Shown: piece by piece, positions 1 to 8,754 of the stretch
Numbering within the stretch: the stretch's first letter is position 1
How the letters are laid out: each line of letters opens with the position of its first letter
Assembly: GCF_011382965.1 (NCBI RefSeq)
Contig: NZ_CP049934.1
Coordinates: forward strand, 310,001-374,000
Reading direction: 5' to 3'
DNA: 64,000 nucleotides
Source: Leucobacter insecticola
GTDB taxonomy: Bacteria; Actinomycetota; Actinomycetes; Actinomycetales; Microbacteriaceae
The notes under the pieces: generated by a model
What the model was told of the DNA's origin: nothing
Seen by the model: the letters and a program-made list of their open reading frames with translations, nothing else
Databases searched by the model: none
Made by a program: the position numbers and the translations under genes

Positions 1-109
1 ACCCGGCGCGGGCTGTAAGAGCTTCGGCGGGAGTCACCGTGATCACGCTCGCGGTGAGCAACGTTGCAGTGCCGAGCACGGCGAAGCGTGTAAATGATGC
101 GTGAGCCAT
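1..109 (-). CDS. Secreted protein, N-terminal signal peptide only (cut by window edge)
   Basis: The visible 36 residues start MAHASFTRFAVLGTATLL and run to TPAEALTARAG, a typical signal peptide with a hydrophobic core and an AEA-like cleavage site near residues 28-30. A strong AGGAGGA ribosome binding site lies about 7 bases before the ATG. The core (RFAVLGTATLL) resembles that of the surface protein just upstream in the same direction (RFAALGVASLL), so the two are probably paralogues or members of one secreted-protein operon. The mature protein lies outside the window, so no function can be given. Confidence 0.75.
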   Translation of the reverse strand, partial: MAHASFTRFAVLGTATLLTASVITVTPAEALTARAG

Positions 110-216
110 AATGTGTTCCTCCTCAGCGGAAAACGTGCTGAGTTCACGGCTGTGATCTTGACCGGCACCCGGGTGCCAGGCCGATGCGGATGCCAGGTTG
201 GCGCAGGATCAGCATG

Positions 217-260
217 CTGGCGCGGGAGCGTTGCAAATGGTTGCCTCGCTCCCGCGCCAG
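217..260 (-). terminator. Hairpin after the surface-protein gene
   Basis: A perfect 14-bp inverted repeat (217-230 and 247-260) with a 16-base loop sits 28 bases past the stop codon of the surface-protein gene. There is no T run, so it may be a factor-independent hairpin of the weak actinobacterial kind or an mRNA stabiliser between two co-directional secreted-protein genes. Confidence 0.55.
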
Positions 261-287
261 AAAAGGTCACGCTTAAGTTGTGTTCGG

Positions 288-1496
288 CTACGCGCGCCGA
301 GTGCGCCCGCGCAGCAGCACAATGCCCGCGCCGAGAACCAGCGCGGCGCGACCGCTGGTCGTGAGCATTGCAGCCTTCTGGTCGCCGGTCAACGCAAGGG
401 TGTCAACCGAAGAAGCGCCATTCGCGCGCCCGCCAGGCTTCGCTGGCGAGGTTGCCGAGTTCTGCGACGAGCCCGCTTGAGAGGAATCGGTGCCGTTTCC
501 TGCATTGGGATCACTCCCCGGTCCGGGATTCACGATAGCGGGGATCTTGAACTCCCAGTAGGTATCCGAGCCCGGAGCGAGCACGTAACCCTTCTCAACG
601 CTGTCAACAAAGACGCTGACCATGTTCTCCGGGTCATCCGGGTGGGGAACAACGATGTACTTGATTCCTGGCATATCGGGAAGAATCACCGTTGCGCGTT
701 CTCCCGGCGCAGGATCGGAGAGCTTAGGCGCAATCGGCGTCACCTGAATCGGGGGCTGGACAATCTCGGGAATCTCAAGGATCCACTCGGTGTCACCCTC
801 AAGTTCATACCCGGGCTGTGGCGTAGCGGTCACCACGAAGGTATCGCCGACCCGCTCCACGGTGTAGTCGACTCCTTCAACATCGGGAAGAATGACGGTC
901 GCTTCTTGCCCGTCCTCGGGAGTGCTCAACGTCGGCGCCGGCGGGTTCACGGTGATAACGAGACCCAAAATGTCGACGTAAATGTCGATGATGTCCGGGG
1001 TACTGCCGTGAACGACATGGAGGGCACCGCCGAGGTGGGGGCCAGTCACGAGAACGTACACGTACCAATTCCCGTCCGGTTCCACTATCGTTTCACCCAG
1101 CATGTTGCCATCCATGTCGATAAGCGTTACGAGTTCACCAGGGTCACCCATGCCCACAATTTCGAGTGTCTCGCCCATGTACGGGTCGTAGTAGTAGCCA
1201 CTTTCGACGGAAAAGGCTGCGCGCACGGCGCGTTGTTCAGGCGCCTCTGCAGCGTTTCCCGTGGGGGCGCTGAGCGGATGGTTCGCAGATACTGCTGCGG
1301 GTGCGTCCGCAACCCCGAACTGATCCTCTTCGGTGGGAAAGACCTCTTCCAGGGGCAAACTCTCCGAAGCGTTCAGGGAATCATCACCGATCGGGCCGTC
1401 AGCAAAGGCCGGCGAGCCGCCGACGCTGACACAGGCGGTCACAAGTAACGATGCGACACCGAGTGCCGCAAAACGTTGACACGAAGTGTTGGTCAT
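288..1496 (-). CDS. Surface protein with signal peptide and C-terminal LALTG sorting-like tail
   Basis: A 402-residue exported protein. Residues 1-32 form a signal peptide ending AFADG. Two similar segments follow, at roughly residues 185-255 and 255-320, each with a PAPxLSxP...ATVILPD core, suggesting tandem small beta domains. A low-complexity linker rich in Ser, Asn, Gly and Pro precedes the LALTG motif near residue 366, a hydrophobic stretch (AALVLGAGIVLL) and an RGRTRRA tail, which is the organisation of sortase substrates, here of the LAxTG class E type. GGAGGA precedes the ATG. The role is unknown; anchoring in or near the cell wall is inferred from the tail. No sortase gene is in the window. 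Confidence 0.8.
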   Translation of the reverse strand: MTNTSCQRFAALGVASLLVTACVSVGGSPAFADGPIGDDSLNASESLPLEEVFPTEEDQFGVADAPAAVSANHPLSAPTGNAAEAPEQRAVRAAFSVESGYYYDPYMGETLEIVGMGDPGELVTLIDMDGNMLGETIVEPDGNWYVYVLVTGPHLGGALHVVHGSTPDIIDIYVDILGLVITVNPPAPTLSTPEDGQEATVILPDVEGVDYTVERVGDTFVVTATPQPGYELEGDTEWILEIPEIVQPPIQVTPIAPKLSDPAPGERATVILPDMPGIKYIVVPHPDDPENMVSVFVDSVEKGYVLAPGSDTYWEFKIPAIVNPGPGSDPNAGNGTDSSQAGSSQNSATSPAKPGGRANGASSVDTLALTGDQKAAMLTTSGRAALVLGAGIVLLRGRTRRA

Positions 1497-1720
1497 ACTC
1501 GTCCTCCTTCAATATATTGATTTCTTATGTGGCTTTCCTATGTAAATTAAAGGTATATCGGCAGAGACAAGGCCTACACCTCATCAGCGATAGTTGGGTA
1601 CCGAAACCAGCAAATCCCAGAGGTACACACTGAAATTTGCGTAGTGAATACAAGCGTCCTGTGCAGCATCTACGCATAAACACCGACGTCAAGTCGGCCC
1701 ACCATATCCGCAGCGACGGC

Positions 1721-1732
1721 TAGACTGTCCGA
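1721..1732 (+). promoter_or_regulatory. -10 box of aspS, leaderless start
   Basis: TAGACT (1721-1726) ends exactly 6 bases before the GTG of aspS, which has no ribosome binding site. Transcription would start at or next to the start codon. The rest of the 1497-1732 intergenic region is AT-richer than its surroundings and shows no gene. Confidence 0.6.
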
Positions 1733-3075
1733 GTGACTGAACGCGTGTTAATCAAGGACCTGGCCGCCCACGACGACGGCATCGTACGAGTATCCGGATG
1801 GGTGGAGAAGGTACGTGACCAGCGTCACGTGCAATTTGTCGTGTTGCGCGACGAGACCGGAGCCGTGCAGCTGGTGAACGGCGGCGTGCTGCGCGAACCC
1901 GACCCCGAAAACCCGAGGTCAGACATTCTCGTGCCGCGCACCACCACAATCTCCGAGCTCACCCAGGGCACGTTTGTGACGGTGACGGGCGAGTTGCAGC
2001 ACAACGAGCGCGTGAAGCTTGGCGGAGTCGAGGTGCAGATCGAAACCATCGAGGTGGTCGCGGCATCGCTGCCCGACAACCCCGTCGCCACCGACTCCAA
2101 TATTGACGTGCGGATGGACTGGCGCTTCCTCGACCTGCGTCGCCCCGAACAGAACCTCGTGTTCCGGGTGCAGACCACGTTCCTGAACGCACTGCGCCAG
2201 GTGTGGATCGAGCGCGACTTCATCGAGATTCAGACCCCGAAGCTGATGGCGAGCGCTTCAGAATCGCGCGCCGAACTGTTTGAGGTGGAATACTTTGAGG
2301 GCAAGGCGTTCCTTGCGCAGAGCCCGCAGTTCTTCAAGCAGATGGCTCAGGCCGCAGGCTTTGGCGGCATCTTCGAGGTTGGCCCGGCGTTCCGCGCGGA
2401 TCCCTCCTTCACTTCGCGGCACGCGACCGAGTTCACCTCGATTGACGCCGAGATGAGCTGGATCGACTCGCACGAAGACGTCATGGAGCTGCACGAAGAG
2501 CTGATGGTCGCGGGCTTGACCGCGGTCAAGGAGAAGCACGGCGAAGCGATCCAGAAGCTCTTCGGTGTTGAGATCGAGGTCCCCGAGCGCCCCTTCCCCG
2601 GATCCCCCTCGCTGAAGCGAAAGAGATCGTGAAGGCGGAGGGCTACGAGGTGCCGCGCGCCGACGCCGACATGGACCCCGAGGGCGAGCGCCGCATTGCC
2701 GCGCACGTCAAGAAGAAGTACGGGCACGACTTCGTGTTCCTTACCGACTACGATGCCTCGATCCGCCCGTTCTACCACATGCGCGATGCGGACAACCCGC
2801 AGCTCACCAAGAGCTACGACCTGATCTACAACGGCACCGAGATTTCGACAGGCGCGCAGCGCGAACACCGCATCGACGTGCTTGAGGCGCAGGCACGCGA
2901 GAAGGGGATGGACCCGGCAGAGCTCGGTTTCTACCTCGACTTCTTCCGCTACGGCGTGCCGACGCACGGCGGGTTTGGCATGGGCCTCAACCGTGTGCTG
3001 ATGCTGATGCTGAAGCAGTCGTCGATCCGCGAGGTGACCTACCTCTTCCGCGGGCCGACTCGCCTGCTGCCGTAA
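1733..3075 (+). CDS. aspS: Aspartate--tRNA ligase, archaeal (non-discriminating) type; apparent -1 frameshift
   Basis: Charges tRNA with aspartate. The N-terminal OB-fold anticodon-binding domain spans about residues 1-105 and the class II catalytic core follows (SPQFFKQM, FRADPSFTSRHATEF, then a C-terminal motif 3 GFGMGLNRVLM). The size of about 448 residues and the motif style match archaeal-type AspRS, which in many bacteria also charges tRNA-Asn with Asp for repair by GatCAB. The reading frame breaks at the C run 2596-2599: one extra C joins PERPFP to RIPLAEAKEIVKAEG with no loss. An essential gene is unlikely to be truly broken, so a base-calling error is the better explanation. GTG start with a leaderless promoter. 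Confidence 0.9.
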
Positions 3076-3094
3076 ACCCTGTCATCTCCGGCAT

Positions 3095-3168
3095 GTCAGC
3101 CGGTGCTCACGCCTCAGCCGGTTGGATCCATTGAGATTCAACCGGCTGACGTGTCTGTACCGGCTGAC
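3095..3168. repeat. 74-bp nested palindromic repeat, copy 1
   Basis: Four copies of a CAGCCGGT-type core, two in each orientation, form a long imperfect hairpin. A second element of the same 74-bp length and layout lies at 46083-46156. Copy 1 separates the convergent aspS and TetR genes, so it could act as a bidirectional terminator or be a REP-like mobile repeat. Confidence 0.75.
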
Positions 3169-3186
3169 GTGTCGTGGTCATTCTTC

Positions 3187-3840
3187 TCACCCGGCGGGGT
3201 GATCGCCACGGGGGACGGTGCCCGCGCTCACACCACTTGTGATGCTGGTCGGCTGCGATAGCTCGTCAAGGTGGTGCTCCAGCGGTTTGAGTATCTCCGA
3301 GGCTCCCTCAAACTCACCGCGCAAGACACCGCGCATCGCGATACCGTCCAGAAGCGCGTTCAGACGGACTACCTCCAGCGCGTGATCCCGCCCCTCCCCC
3401 AGCATTCCCGCATCGGCGAGCGCGGTGATCGCGATCGCGCACACCGCGCGCACGCCATCGCTGAGGCCGTTCGCAGCAGCCTTGAGCCGGTCGTCAGTGA
3501 GCGCGAGAACACTCAGCTGCATCTGTGCCACCAGCTCGGTACGCCGCTCCTCGTCGACCGGGAGGACCTCCGCGAGCACCCGCTCAGCGAGCTCTCGACC
3601 CTGGAACTGGGCCTTGCATACCCGGACGCGCTCAGCCGCACGCTCACCAATCAGGGACAGGCAGTGTTCACGAAGCTCGTGCTGCGTGGCGAACGCCCGC
3701 CGAAGCGATGCGACGGCGATCCCCGCTTCCTTCGAGACAACTCGTACACTCAGCCCAGCAAGTCCATCACGCTCAAGCACCCGCATCGCGGCAGCCGAAA
3801 TCTCCGCGCTGCGCGCGTCATGGTCGATGAGTCGAGGCAC
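3187..3840 (-). CDS. TetR family transcriptional regulator
   Basis: 217 residues, normal TetR length. The N-terminal helix-turn-helix is visible at about residues 10-56 (AAAMRVLERDGLAGLSVRVVSKEAGIAV, then LRRAFATQHEL). The C-terminal ligand-binding part is divergent and helical. The gene starts with GTG 41 bases after the membrane-protein gene upstream and probably forms one unit with it; the palindrome in front of that pair (4469-4492) is the likely operator. The ligand is not predictable. The last 20 residues are low-complexity. Confidence 0.8.
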   Translation of the reverse strand: MPRLIDHDARSAEISAAAMRVLERDGLAGLSVRVVSKEAGIAVASLRRAFATQHELREHCLSLIGERAAERVRVCKAQFQGRELAERVLAEVLPVDEERRTELVAQMQLSVLALTDDRLKAAANGLSDGVRAVCAIAITALADAGMLGEGRDHALEVVRLNALLDGIAMRGVLRGEFEGASEILKPLEHHLDELSQPTSITSGVSAGTVPRGDHPAG

Positions 3841-3881
3841 AAGCCCAGGGTACCGCGCCGCGACGGGGACGACGACTCGCG

Positions 3882-4445
3882 TCAGAGACTGAGAGGCACC
3901 TCGGAGGCGGGTGCCGAAGGCGCGGCTTTCTTCGGCCAGATGGTGTAACTGACTGCCCAGACAAGGTCTGCAACCAGGATGATCCCGAGGATACGGAAGT
4001 TTACTTCGAGCTCCTCGGTGCGCGCGGGGTCACCCACGACCCAGATCAGGAGCACGCTCACGCCACCAGCGATCGCCGCCATGATGAGGGTGCGGAGAAC
4101 ATCTTGCCAGCACTTCACCGCGTATGCTGTGCCGACAAGGGGCGCCGGCTTTGGAACGCCGTCGAACCGGTGTGCGAACTGGATGTCGGCCCATGTGATG
4201 ACCTGGTGCCCGAAGGCGACGGAGAACCCGATGTAGATCGCAGCAACTCCGTGTTCCCATGAGGCCGTGCCCCCGCCGAGCAGGTCAATGGTGACGAGCG
4301 CGAGAAGCACAAGGTCGACCACCGGAGCAGAAATGAGCAGGCCCGCGCCGAGACGGGGACGACGAAGCAGGTAGCGTGCACCGAGGCCCGCAACAATCAC
4401 AAACCAGAAGGCTATTTCGCACCCCACGATCAGCGCAAGAATCAC
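3882..4445 (-). CDS. Integral membrane protein, about five helices
   Basis: 187 residues from a GTG preceded by AAGGGGG. Hydrophobic segments lie near residues 3-22, 30-52, 62-82, 115-135 and 145-170; a short cytoplasmic KPAP loop is seen mid-protein. An in-frame start further upstream would cross the palindromic operator and overlap the PIN toxin gene, so the GTG is preferred. I do not recognise a named family. Position before a TetR gene and behind a palindrome suggests a regulator-controlled envelope protein, for example one induced by a toxic compound; this is inference from context only. Confidence 0.65.
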   Translation of the reverse strand: MILALIVGCEIAFWFVIVAGLGARYLLRRPRLGAGLLISAPVVDLVLLALVTIDLLGGGTASWEHGVAAIYIGFSVAFGHQVITWADIQFAHRFDGVPKPAPLVGTAYAVKCWQDVLRTLIMAAIAGGVSVLLIWVVGDPARTEELEVNFRILGIILVADLVWAVSYTIWPKKAAPSAPASEVPLSL

Positions 4446-4468
4446 TGAGCCCCCTTTTCGTCGATGCC

Positions 4469-4492
4469 TTGTTAGTTCGAGTGTACTAACAA
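4469..4492. promoter_or_regulatory. Palindromic operator upstream of the membrane protein/TetR pair
   Basis: Perfect 8-bp arms TTGTTAGT and ACTAACAA with an 8-base spacer lie 23 bases before the GTG of the membrane protein. Size and placement fit a TetR dimer site that would autoregulate the two-gene unit. Confidence 0.65.
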
Positions 4493-4506
4493 GAGCGTGA
4501 CGGACG

Positions 4507-4920
4507 CTACTTTTTCGCTCCAAAAGGATTGCAGATTTCCACGCCGGTGCCTGCAAAGTCGCGGACGTTTCGGGTCGCGATCGTGAGACCGTGTGCGAGG
4601 GCAGTTGCCGCCAATAGGCCATCAACAACAGGAAGCGTGCGGGTCGCCGGCAGTGTCGCCCAACGCGACGCTGCCGCAGCATCCACGGCCAGGATCCGGT
4701 CAGTGTAGTGCTCTCGCAACTGGGTCAGCCGGTCTGAGATTCGCGCGGCTCGGTCTGGGTACCTGCGCCCCAGCAGATACACGCCCCGCTCCAACTCGCC
4801 CAGCGTCAGTACGCTCAGACAGCTGTCGGGGGCGAGACTCAGCCATTCAAGGGCCCTCGGGTTTGGGCGCGCTTTCATGAGCTCAGACACCACGTTCGTG
4901 TCGAGGAGATACGCGTTCAA
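4507..4920 (-). CDS. PIN-domain ribonuclease toxin (VapC/FitB type)
   Basis: 137 residues, full family length. The acidic metal-binding residues of PIN nucleases are all in place: LLDTNVVSE (Asp7, Glu13), VVDGLLAATA (Asp near 99) and TRNVRDF (Asp near 117). It should cleave RNA when free of its antitoxin. The TTG start overlaps the end of the antitoxin frame just upstream, the usual coupled arrangement. Oddly, that antitoxin has an in-frame stop at codon 23 while the toxin looks intact, so either the toxin is silent, or a cut-down antitoxin is still made, or another antitoxin substitutes. Confidence 0.85.
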   Translation of the reverse strand: MNAYLLDTNVVSELMKARPNPRALEWLSLAPDSCLSVLTLGELERGVYLLGRRYPDRAARISDRLTQLREHYTDRILAVDAAAASRWATLPATRTLPVVDGLLAATALAHGLTIATRNVRDFAGTGVEICNPFGAKK

Positions 4921-5171
4921 GAGGCTTCCAGAAATACGTCTTCGGCGCGATGCGGGTCCAACTGGCGCTCGGGCAATTCAAGCCCCTTCGTGTCGAGGCC
5001 CGCAAGAAGGAACTCGGTGAATGGCGGGGGCGAATCAAAGCCGTGGCGATAGTCTTCGATGTCAATGATCACAGCCACTGCCTGACCGTGTTTAGTGACG
5101 AACTACGGCGTGCCTGCCTGCGCGGCGCGCAGCACCTCACTGAAACGCTGTTTCCGCTTTGCACCTGCCAT
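4917..5171 (-). pseudogene. Phd/YefM-type antitoxin gene with premature TAG
   Basis: The 84-codon frame reads AKRKQRFSEVLRAAQAGTP, then TAG at 5103-5105 (codon 23), then FVTKHGQAVAVIIDIEDYRHG and a C-terminal toxin-binding tail to TGA. This is the Phd/YefM plan in which Gln normally stands where TAG is found (CAG to TAG is a single change). The frame either side is undisturbed, so this is a nonsense change rather than a missing base. Restart at a downstream GTG would give a fragment lacking the DNA-binding half but keeping the toxin-binding half. Its end overlaps the toxin start. Confidence 0.75.
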
Positions 5172-5601
5172 GTCGCCATACCTCACACGCTCGTCATTTC
5201 TGTCTAGTCTGTCGAGATTGACCCAATATGCTTCCGCCAGCAGGTATTCGAGCCGCCGACAAACACACGAAGGAGCGGCAACACGCGCGCCACCAGCAAC
5301 GGATTCAGACGCGGACGAAGCGAGTTTGAGACCCCGAGCCGATCGACGAGATTCCCGCAAATGGGCTGATTAGTACGCCCCAAATGGGCTATTCAAAACC
5401 AGTTCGCCCGCTGGGTCAGACCCAGAATGCCGACAGCGTCTTGCCAGAATCGATCCAAGTTTCGCGTTCGCGGCGAGACTTCCCCGACCAATTGACAAGT
5501 GATCGCTGTTACCCAAAAGTTCGAAGGGCGTGCTCAAATCATTGGACGCGTGAATTATCGGCCCTCTTCCAAACATGCGTCACCGGCAAGCCTGCCTGGC
5601 C
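5172..5601. other. Stretch without a recognisable gene
   Basis: No frame here shows a family I can name. Minus-strand open frames at 5370-5576 and upstream of the antitoxin have no convincing start signal or conserved motif. It lies between two decayed toxin-antitoxin loci and probably holds gene debris. Confidence 0.4.
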
Positions 5602-5817
5602 ATGAACGCAGCAACCATTCGAGATCTCCGCAACGATCGCGCGACCGTGCTCACGCATGTGACCCGAGGAGAGCGCTCCATCAGGTGAACCGGCCGCGCG
5701 GGTCGCCCTGGACCAGCCTTGAATACGGAAGAACTCGCCAAGACACCAAGGGTTTCCCCAGTTAGCGGGAAGCATCTCCCTAGGGATTTGGGCACGATCC
5801 TAGATCGCTCCCCGTGA
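5602..5817 (+). pseudogene. Decayed Phd-family antitoxin with in-frame TGA
   Basis: The frame begins MNAATIRDLRNDRATVLTHV, a classic N-terminus of antitoxins that pair with PIN toxins, reaches TRGERSIR, hits TGA at 5686-5688, and continues in the same frame with TGRAGRPG and an end LGTILDRSP that matches the usual toxin-binding tail. A second, separate antitoxin is thus decayed here. After it, in 5818-5980, a short stretch reading VLDTAV (near 5873) could be the start of a PIN toxin, but it degenerates at once; I see no usable toxin gene. Confidence 0.6.
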
Positions 5818-5980
5818 CCGGCAAGAGGCAGGCAGGCACGAAGGCTCCGCCGCTCGATACCCGGCGGAGTTCTCGATACCGCCGTTACCTTTGTCTTTGA
5901 ACTTCTGGTCTCTTCCACTCTCCATGTGCCCGTGGCTAAGAGTCTAAGGATTGGCCATACATACACCTCAAGTCATGAGT

Positions 5981-7296
5981 TCAACGGGAGAGCTCAGTTG
6001 ACATCATTCGGGCAACCCTTATAAGGCTCTCGTCGGCGCCCCAAGCCCCTTCAAGTGAGACTCCGACTGGCAGCCCGGTAGTCGTCCTGCCCATCGGGAT
6101 TGTCACGACCGGTTGACCAGCAACTGAACCTGGATTCAGGTTCCTCGTCCCTCGAGCGAAAACTTCGAAAGGATCAGAGTTCGCGGAACCTTTCGCTGCC
6201 TCAAGCAAGGGCGCCACCATTGGGGTTGTCGGGAACAAAATCCCGCTGAGGCGACGCCTCGTGAATAAGTCTCGATAACACTCCTGCAAAATTCGCCGCG
6301 AACGCAATGCGCCCCGATATTCACCCTCCCTTCCTCTGAACCGCAAGGACTCTTCGAGAAAGTATCGAACCTCCTCACGAACAACCTGCTCGAGTAGCCA
6401 TTCATACCGCACTGGATCAGGGAGCTGTTGAAGATAGGATCCTAAATCGTGGTATATCTCATGCATTTCGATGACTGCGCCGCATGTGCTCTCTAGCCGA
6501 TGCAGCTCGTCGATTCGCACATTCACCAACTCGATGACAGTGCAATTCTCAAGCACTGCAAGGCACTGCTGCCACACCTCCGCTACCTTGGGGTCGAGTG
6601 CATCGATGTGTGGGGAGTCCGCTCTCGGTATTCCGATTCGGATCTTCTCGCCCGACAGGGGTTCACTCATGGCCCCGGTAGACATCCGCACAATAGCGTG
6701 CACAGCTTGGACGGTTTCGAGAGAGTTGCCAATAACTCCAACCGTGTCACGAGTGTGGGACAGCGGCACCAACCCTCCGCTCGGCCAAGCTCCGGTGGAG
6801 GGCCTGAACCCAAAGACGCCGCACCATGCCGCTGGGATTGATATAGAACCTCCGGTGTCAGTCCCCAAAGCAAATGGCACAATGCCAGCAGCGACTGCCG
6901 CGGCGGATCCCCTGAAGACCCTCCCGCGGACCGCACAGGACTCCAGGGGTTTCTGGTTGCTGGGAAGAGTGCAGAATCAGTCGTAATCCCGAGCGCCAAC
7001 TCATGCGTATTTGTCTTCCCAATTAGCATCGCGCCGCTCGCTTTGAGTTTTGCGACCACGGGGTTGTCTGCGCCTCGACGGGTTCCCATCAACCCTGGAG
7101 TGTTCGCCGTTGTTGGCAGCTCAGCGGTGTCGAGATTGTCCTTCGCTGCGAAAGGAGTTCCGGCAAAAATGCCGGAACTCTCTGGGCACCGCACTTCCTC
7201 TACTGAAACTGAAGCGAAGCTGTTGCATTCATCCTCGCGAGCTCGTTGCAGAGCGGAAAGAAACGCTGCTTTGGAAGCCTCGACACCGCTGATCAT
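5981..7296 (-). CDS. Amidase-signature family hydrolase; apparent -1 frameshift
   Basis: About 439 residues once the frame is joined. The Ser-cisSer-Lys triad of amidase-signature enzymes is visible: Lys in PFAAKDN, cis-Ser in SAGGSSG and the nucleophile in [12 protein letters not shown]. These enzymes hydrolyse amide bonds, often of small amides or carbamates. The frame breaks at the C run 6909-6912 (GGGG on the coding strand); one more G restores [28 protein letters not shown]. It is the last gene of the catabolic operon, 6 bases after the permease, and probably acts on the imported substrate or a downstream amide. The GatA role is unlikely without gatB and gatC. Confidence 0.85.
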
Positions 7297-7302
7297 CCCG
7301 CA

Positions 7303-8719
7303 TTACCCGTGAACTGAGGTCAGCGCCTTCCGACGCTGCTGCGCCCGGCCCGCGAAGAAGTAAACGGGACAAATCACTGCGAGGCCGACAATCCACGAGA
7401 GATCTACTCCCCCGACCATTTCACCAATTGGACCGGTATACAGCTCAGTGACCATGAAAGGAATCTGGATTGCCGCGCCAAGCAGGTAACAGCTAATCGC
7501 CGCCCAGTTGAATCGACCGTAGATTCCACCGTCTTGCCGGAAGAAGTCCTCGACACGATAGTCGCCATGCTTCAGCAGGTAGTAGTCAACGAGGTTAATT
7601 GCTGTCCAGGGCACAAGAACATACAGCAGCAATGCCAAGAAGTTCGAGTAGTAAACCAGGAAGTTCTCTGCGCCAATGATCGCGAGCCCGAGTGCCACGA
7701 GGAACAGGATAACGGCAGTGAATGCCCTCGCCTTTGCCCGGGGAGTCCAGCTGGGCTTAAAGGTCTGCACCACTGTCAGAGTTGACAGCACACCGCAGTA
7801 GAGATTCATCGAGTTGGTTGCAGCGACTCCCAGCGAGAAGATGCCAATGATGACGACGGTCATGGGTTGCAGCAGCACACCCATCCCTCGACCACGTTGT
7901 CTGAGTTCATACCCGCTTCAACAAGCTTGGAGCCGACAAGCGCTCCAAAGATCATGGGGAAGCTCGCACCCAACACGCATCCCCAGTAGGAGGCCCAGAA
8001 CGCACGTTTCGGGCCGGTATCCGCTGGCATGTAGCGCGAGTAATCGGAGACATAAGGCGCATAGGCGATCTGCCAAAGCGCGCCAACCGATACCGTGGCC
8101 ATGAATCCACCCCAGTTGAAGGTTCCGGTTGCCACCGAGGCACCACCGTCGCCACTCGACCAGGTAATCACCAGGATGAACCCGGCGACAAGCGCGATCC
8201 CCGACACGATACTGAGAATTCTGGTGTAAGCGTGAATGAGGCGGTATCCGTAGATGGTCGCAACGACGCTGACAAGGCCAATAATGACGATCCCCGCATT
8301 GACGGGAAGGCCTGGAATGATCGTGGCGAGCGCCTGACCACCCAGAACAATGTTTGCCGCGAAGAACCCACGTACATGAGCACGGTCACAATGACGACTA
8401 GCAACGCCCCGTAGGATCCAAATTGACCGCGGGTCTGCACCATTTGTGGCACGCCTAGCTTTGGTCCCTGGGCAGAGTGCAGTGCCATGAACACGGCGCC
8501 GGCGAGGTTGCCTATTGCCACCCCCAGAACAGCACTCCAGAAGTCAAGCCCAAACACCGTAGTAGCCAGGGCACCTGTAACCATGGTGAGCACCATGATG
8601 TTTGACCCGAACCAGATGGTAAACAGATCCCGCGCTTTTCCATGGCGTTCGTTGAGTGGGATCGGTTGAATAGTTTTGTCCTCAATTATCGGAACTTGCG
8701 ATTGCGTCGTTGCAGTCAT
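7303..8719 (-). CDS. NCS1 family nucleobase/hydantoin-type permease; two apparent -1 frameshifts
   Basis: About 472 residues and twelve predicted membrane segments. NCS1 hallmarks include GPKLGVPQMVQTRGQFG, the APYVSDYSRYMP segment after helix 5 and a late NLVDYYLLKHGDY segment. The family imports cytosine, purines, uracil, allantoin or hydantoins with a cation. Two missing bases split it: at 8367-8369 (restoring MYVGFFAANIVLGGQALA) and at 7885-7887 (restoring NVVEGMGVLLQPM). It sits between the SDR and amidase genes, so it most likely supplies the nitrogen compound degraded by the operon; the exact substrate cannot be read from sequence. Confidence 0.85.
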
Positions 8720-8754
8720 TTTTGAAACTTTCGATGCGTCGAATGAAATGGGAA

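Noticed and set aside
198-1448. Plus-strand frame of 416 codons opposite the surface protein
   Set aside because: Shadow of the surface-protein gene; Arg/His-rich and without motifs.
5580-5966. Open frame of 128 codons on the minus strand
   Set aside because: Low-complexity Arg/Ser-rich translation, no start signal, and it overlaps the better-supported antitoxin remnant on the plus strand.
6909-6912. Programmed ribosomal frameshifting as the explanation for broken genes
   Set aside because: Sites lack a shared slippery heptamer or downstream structure, affect unrelated housekeeping genes, and always need one added base at a G/C run.
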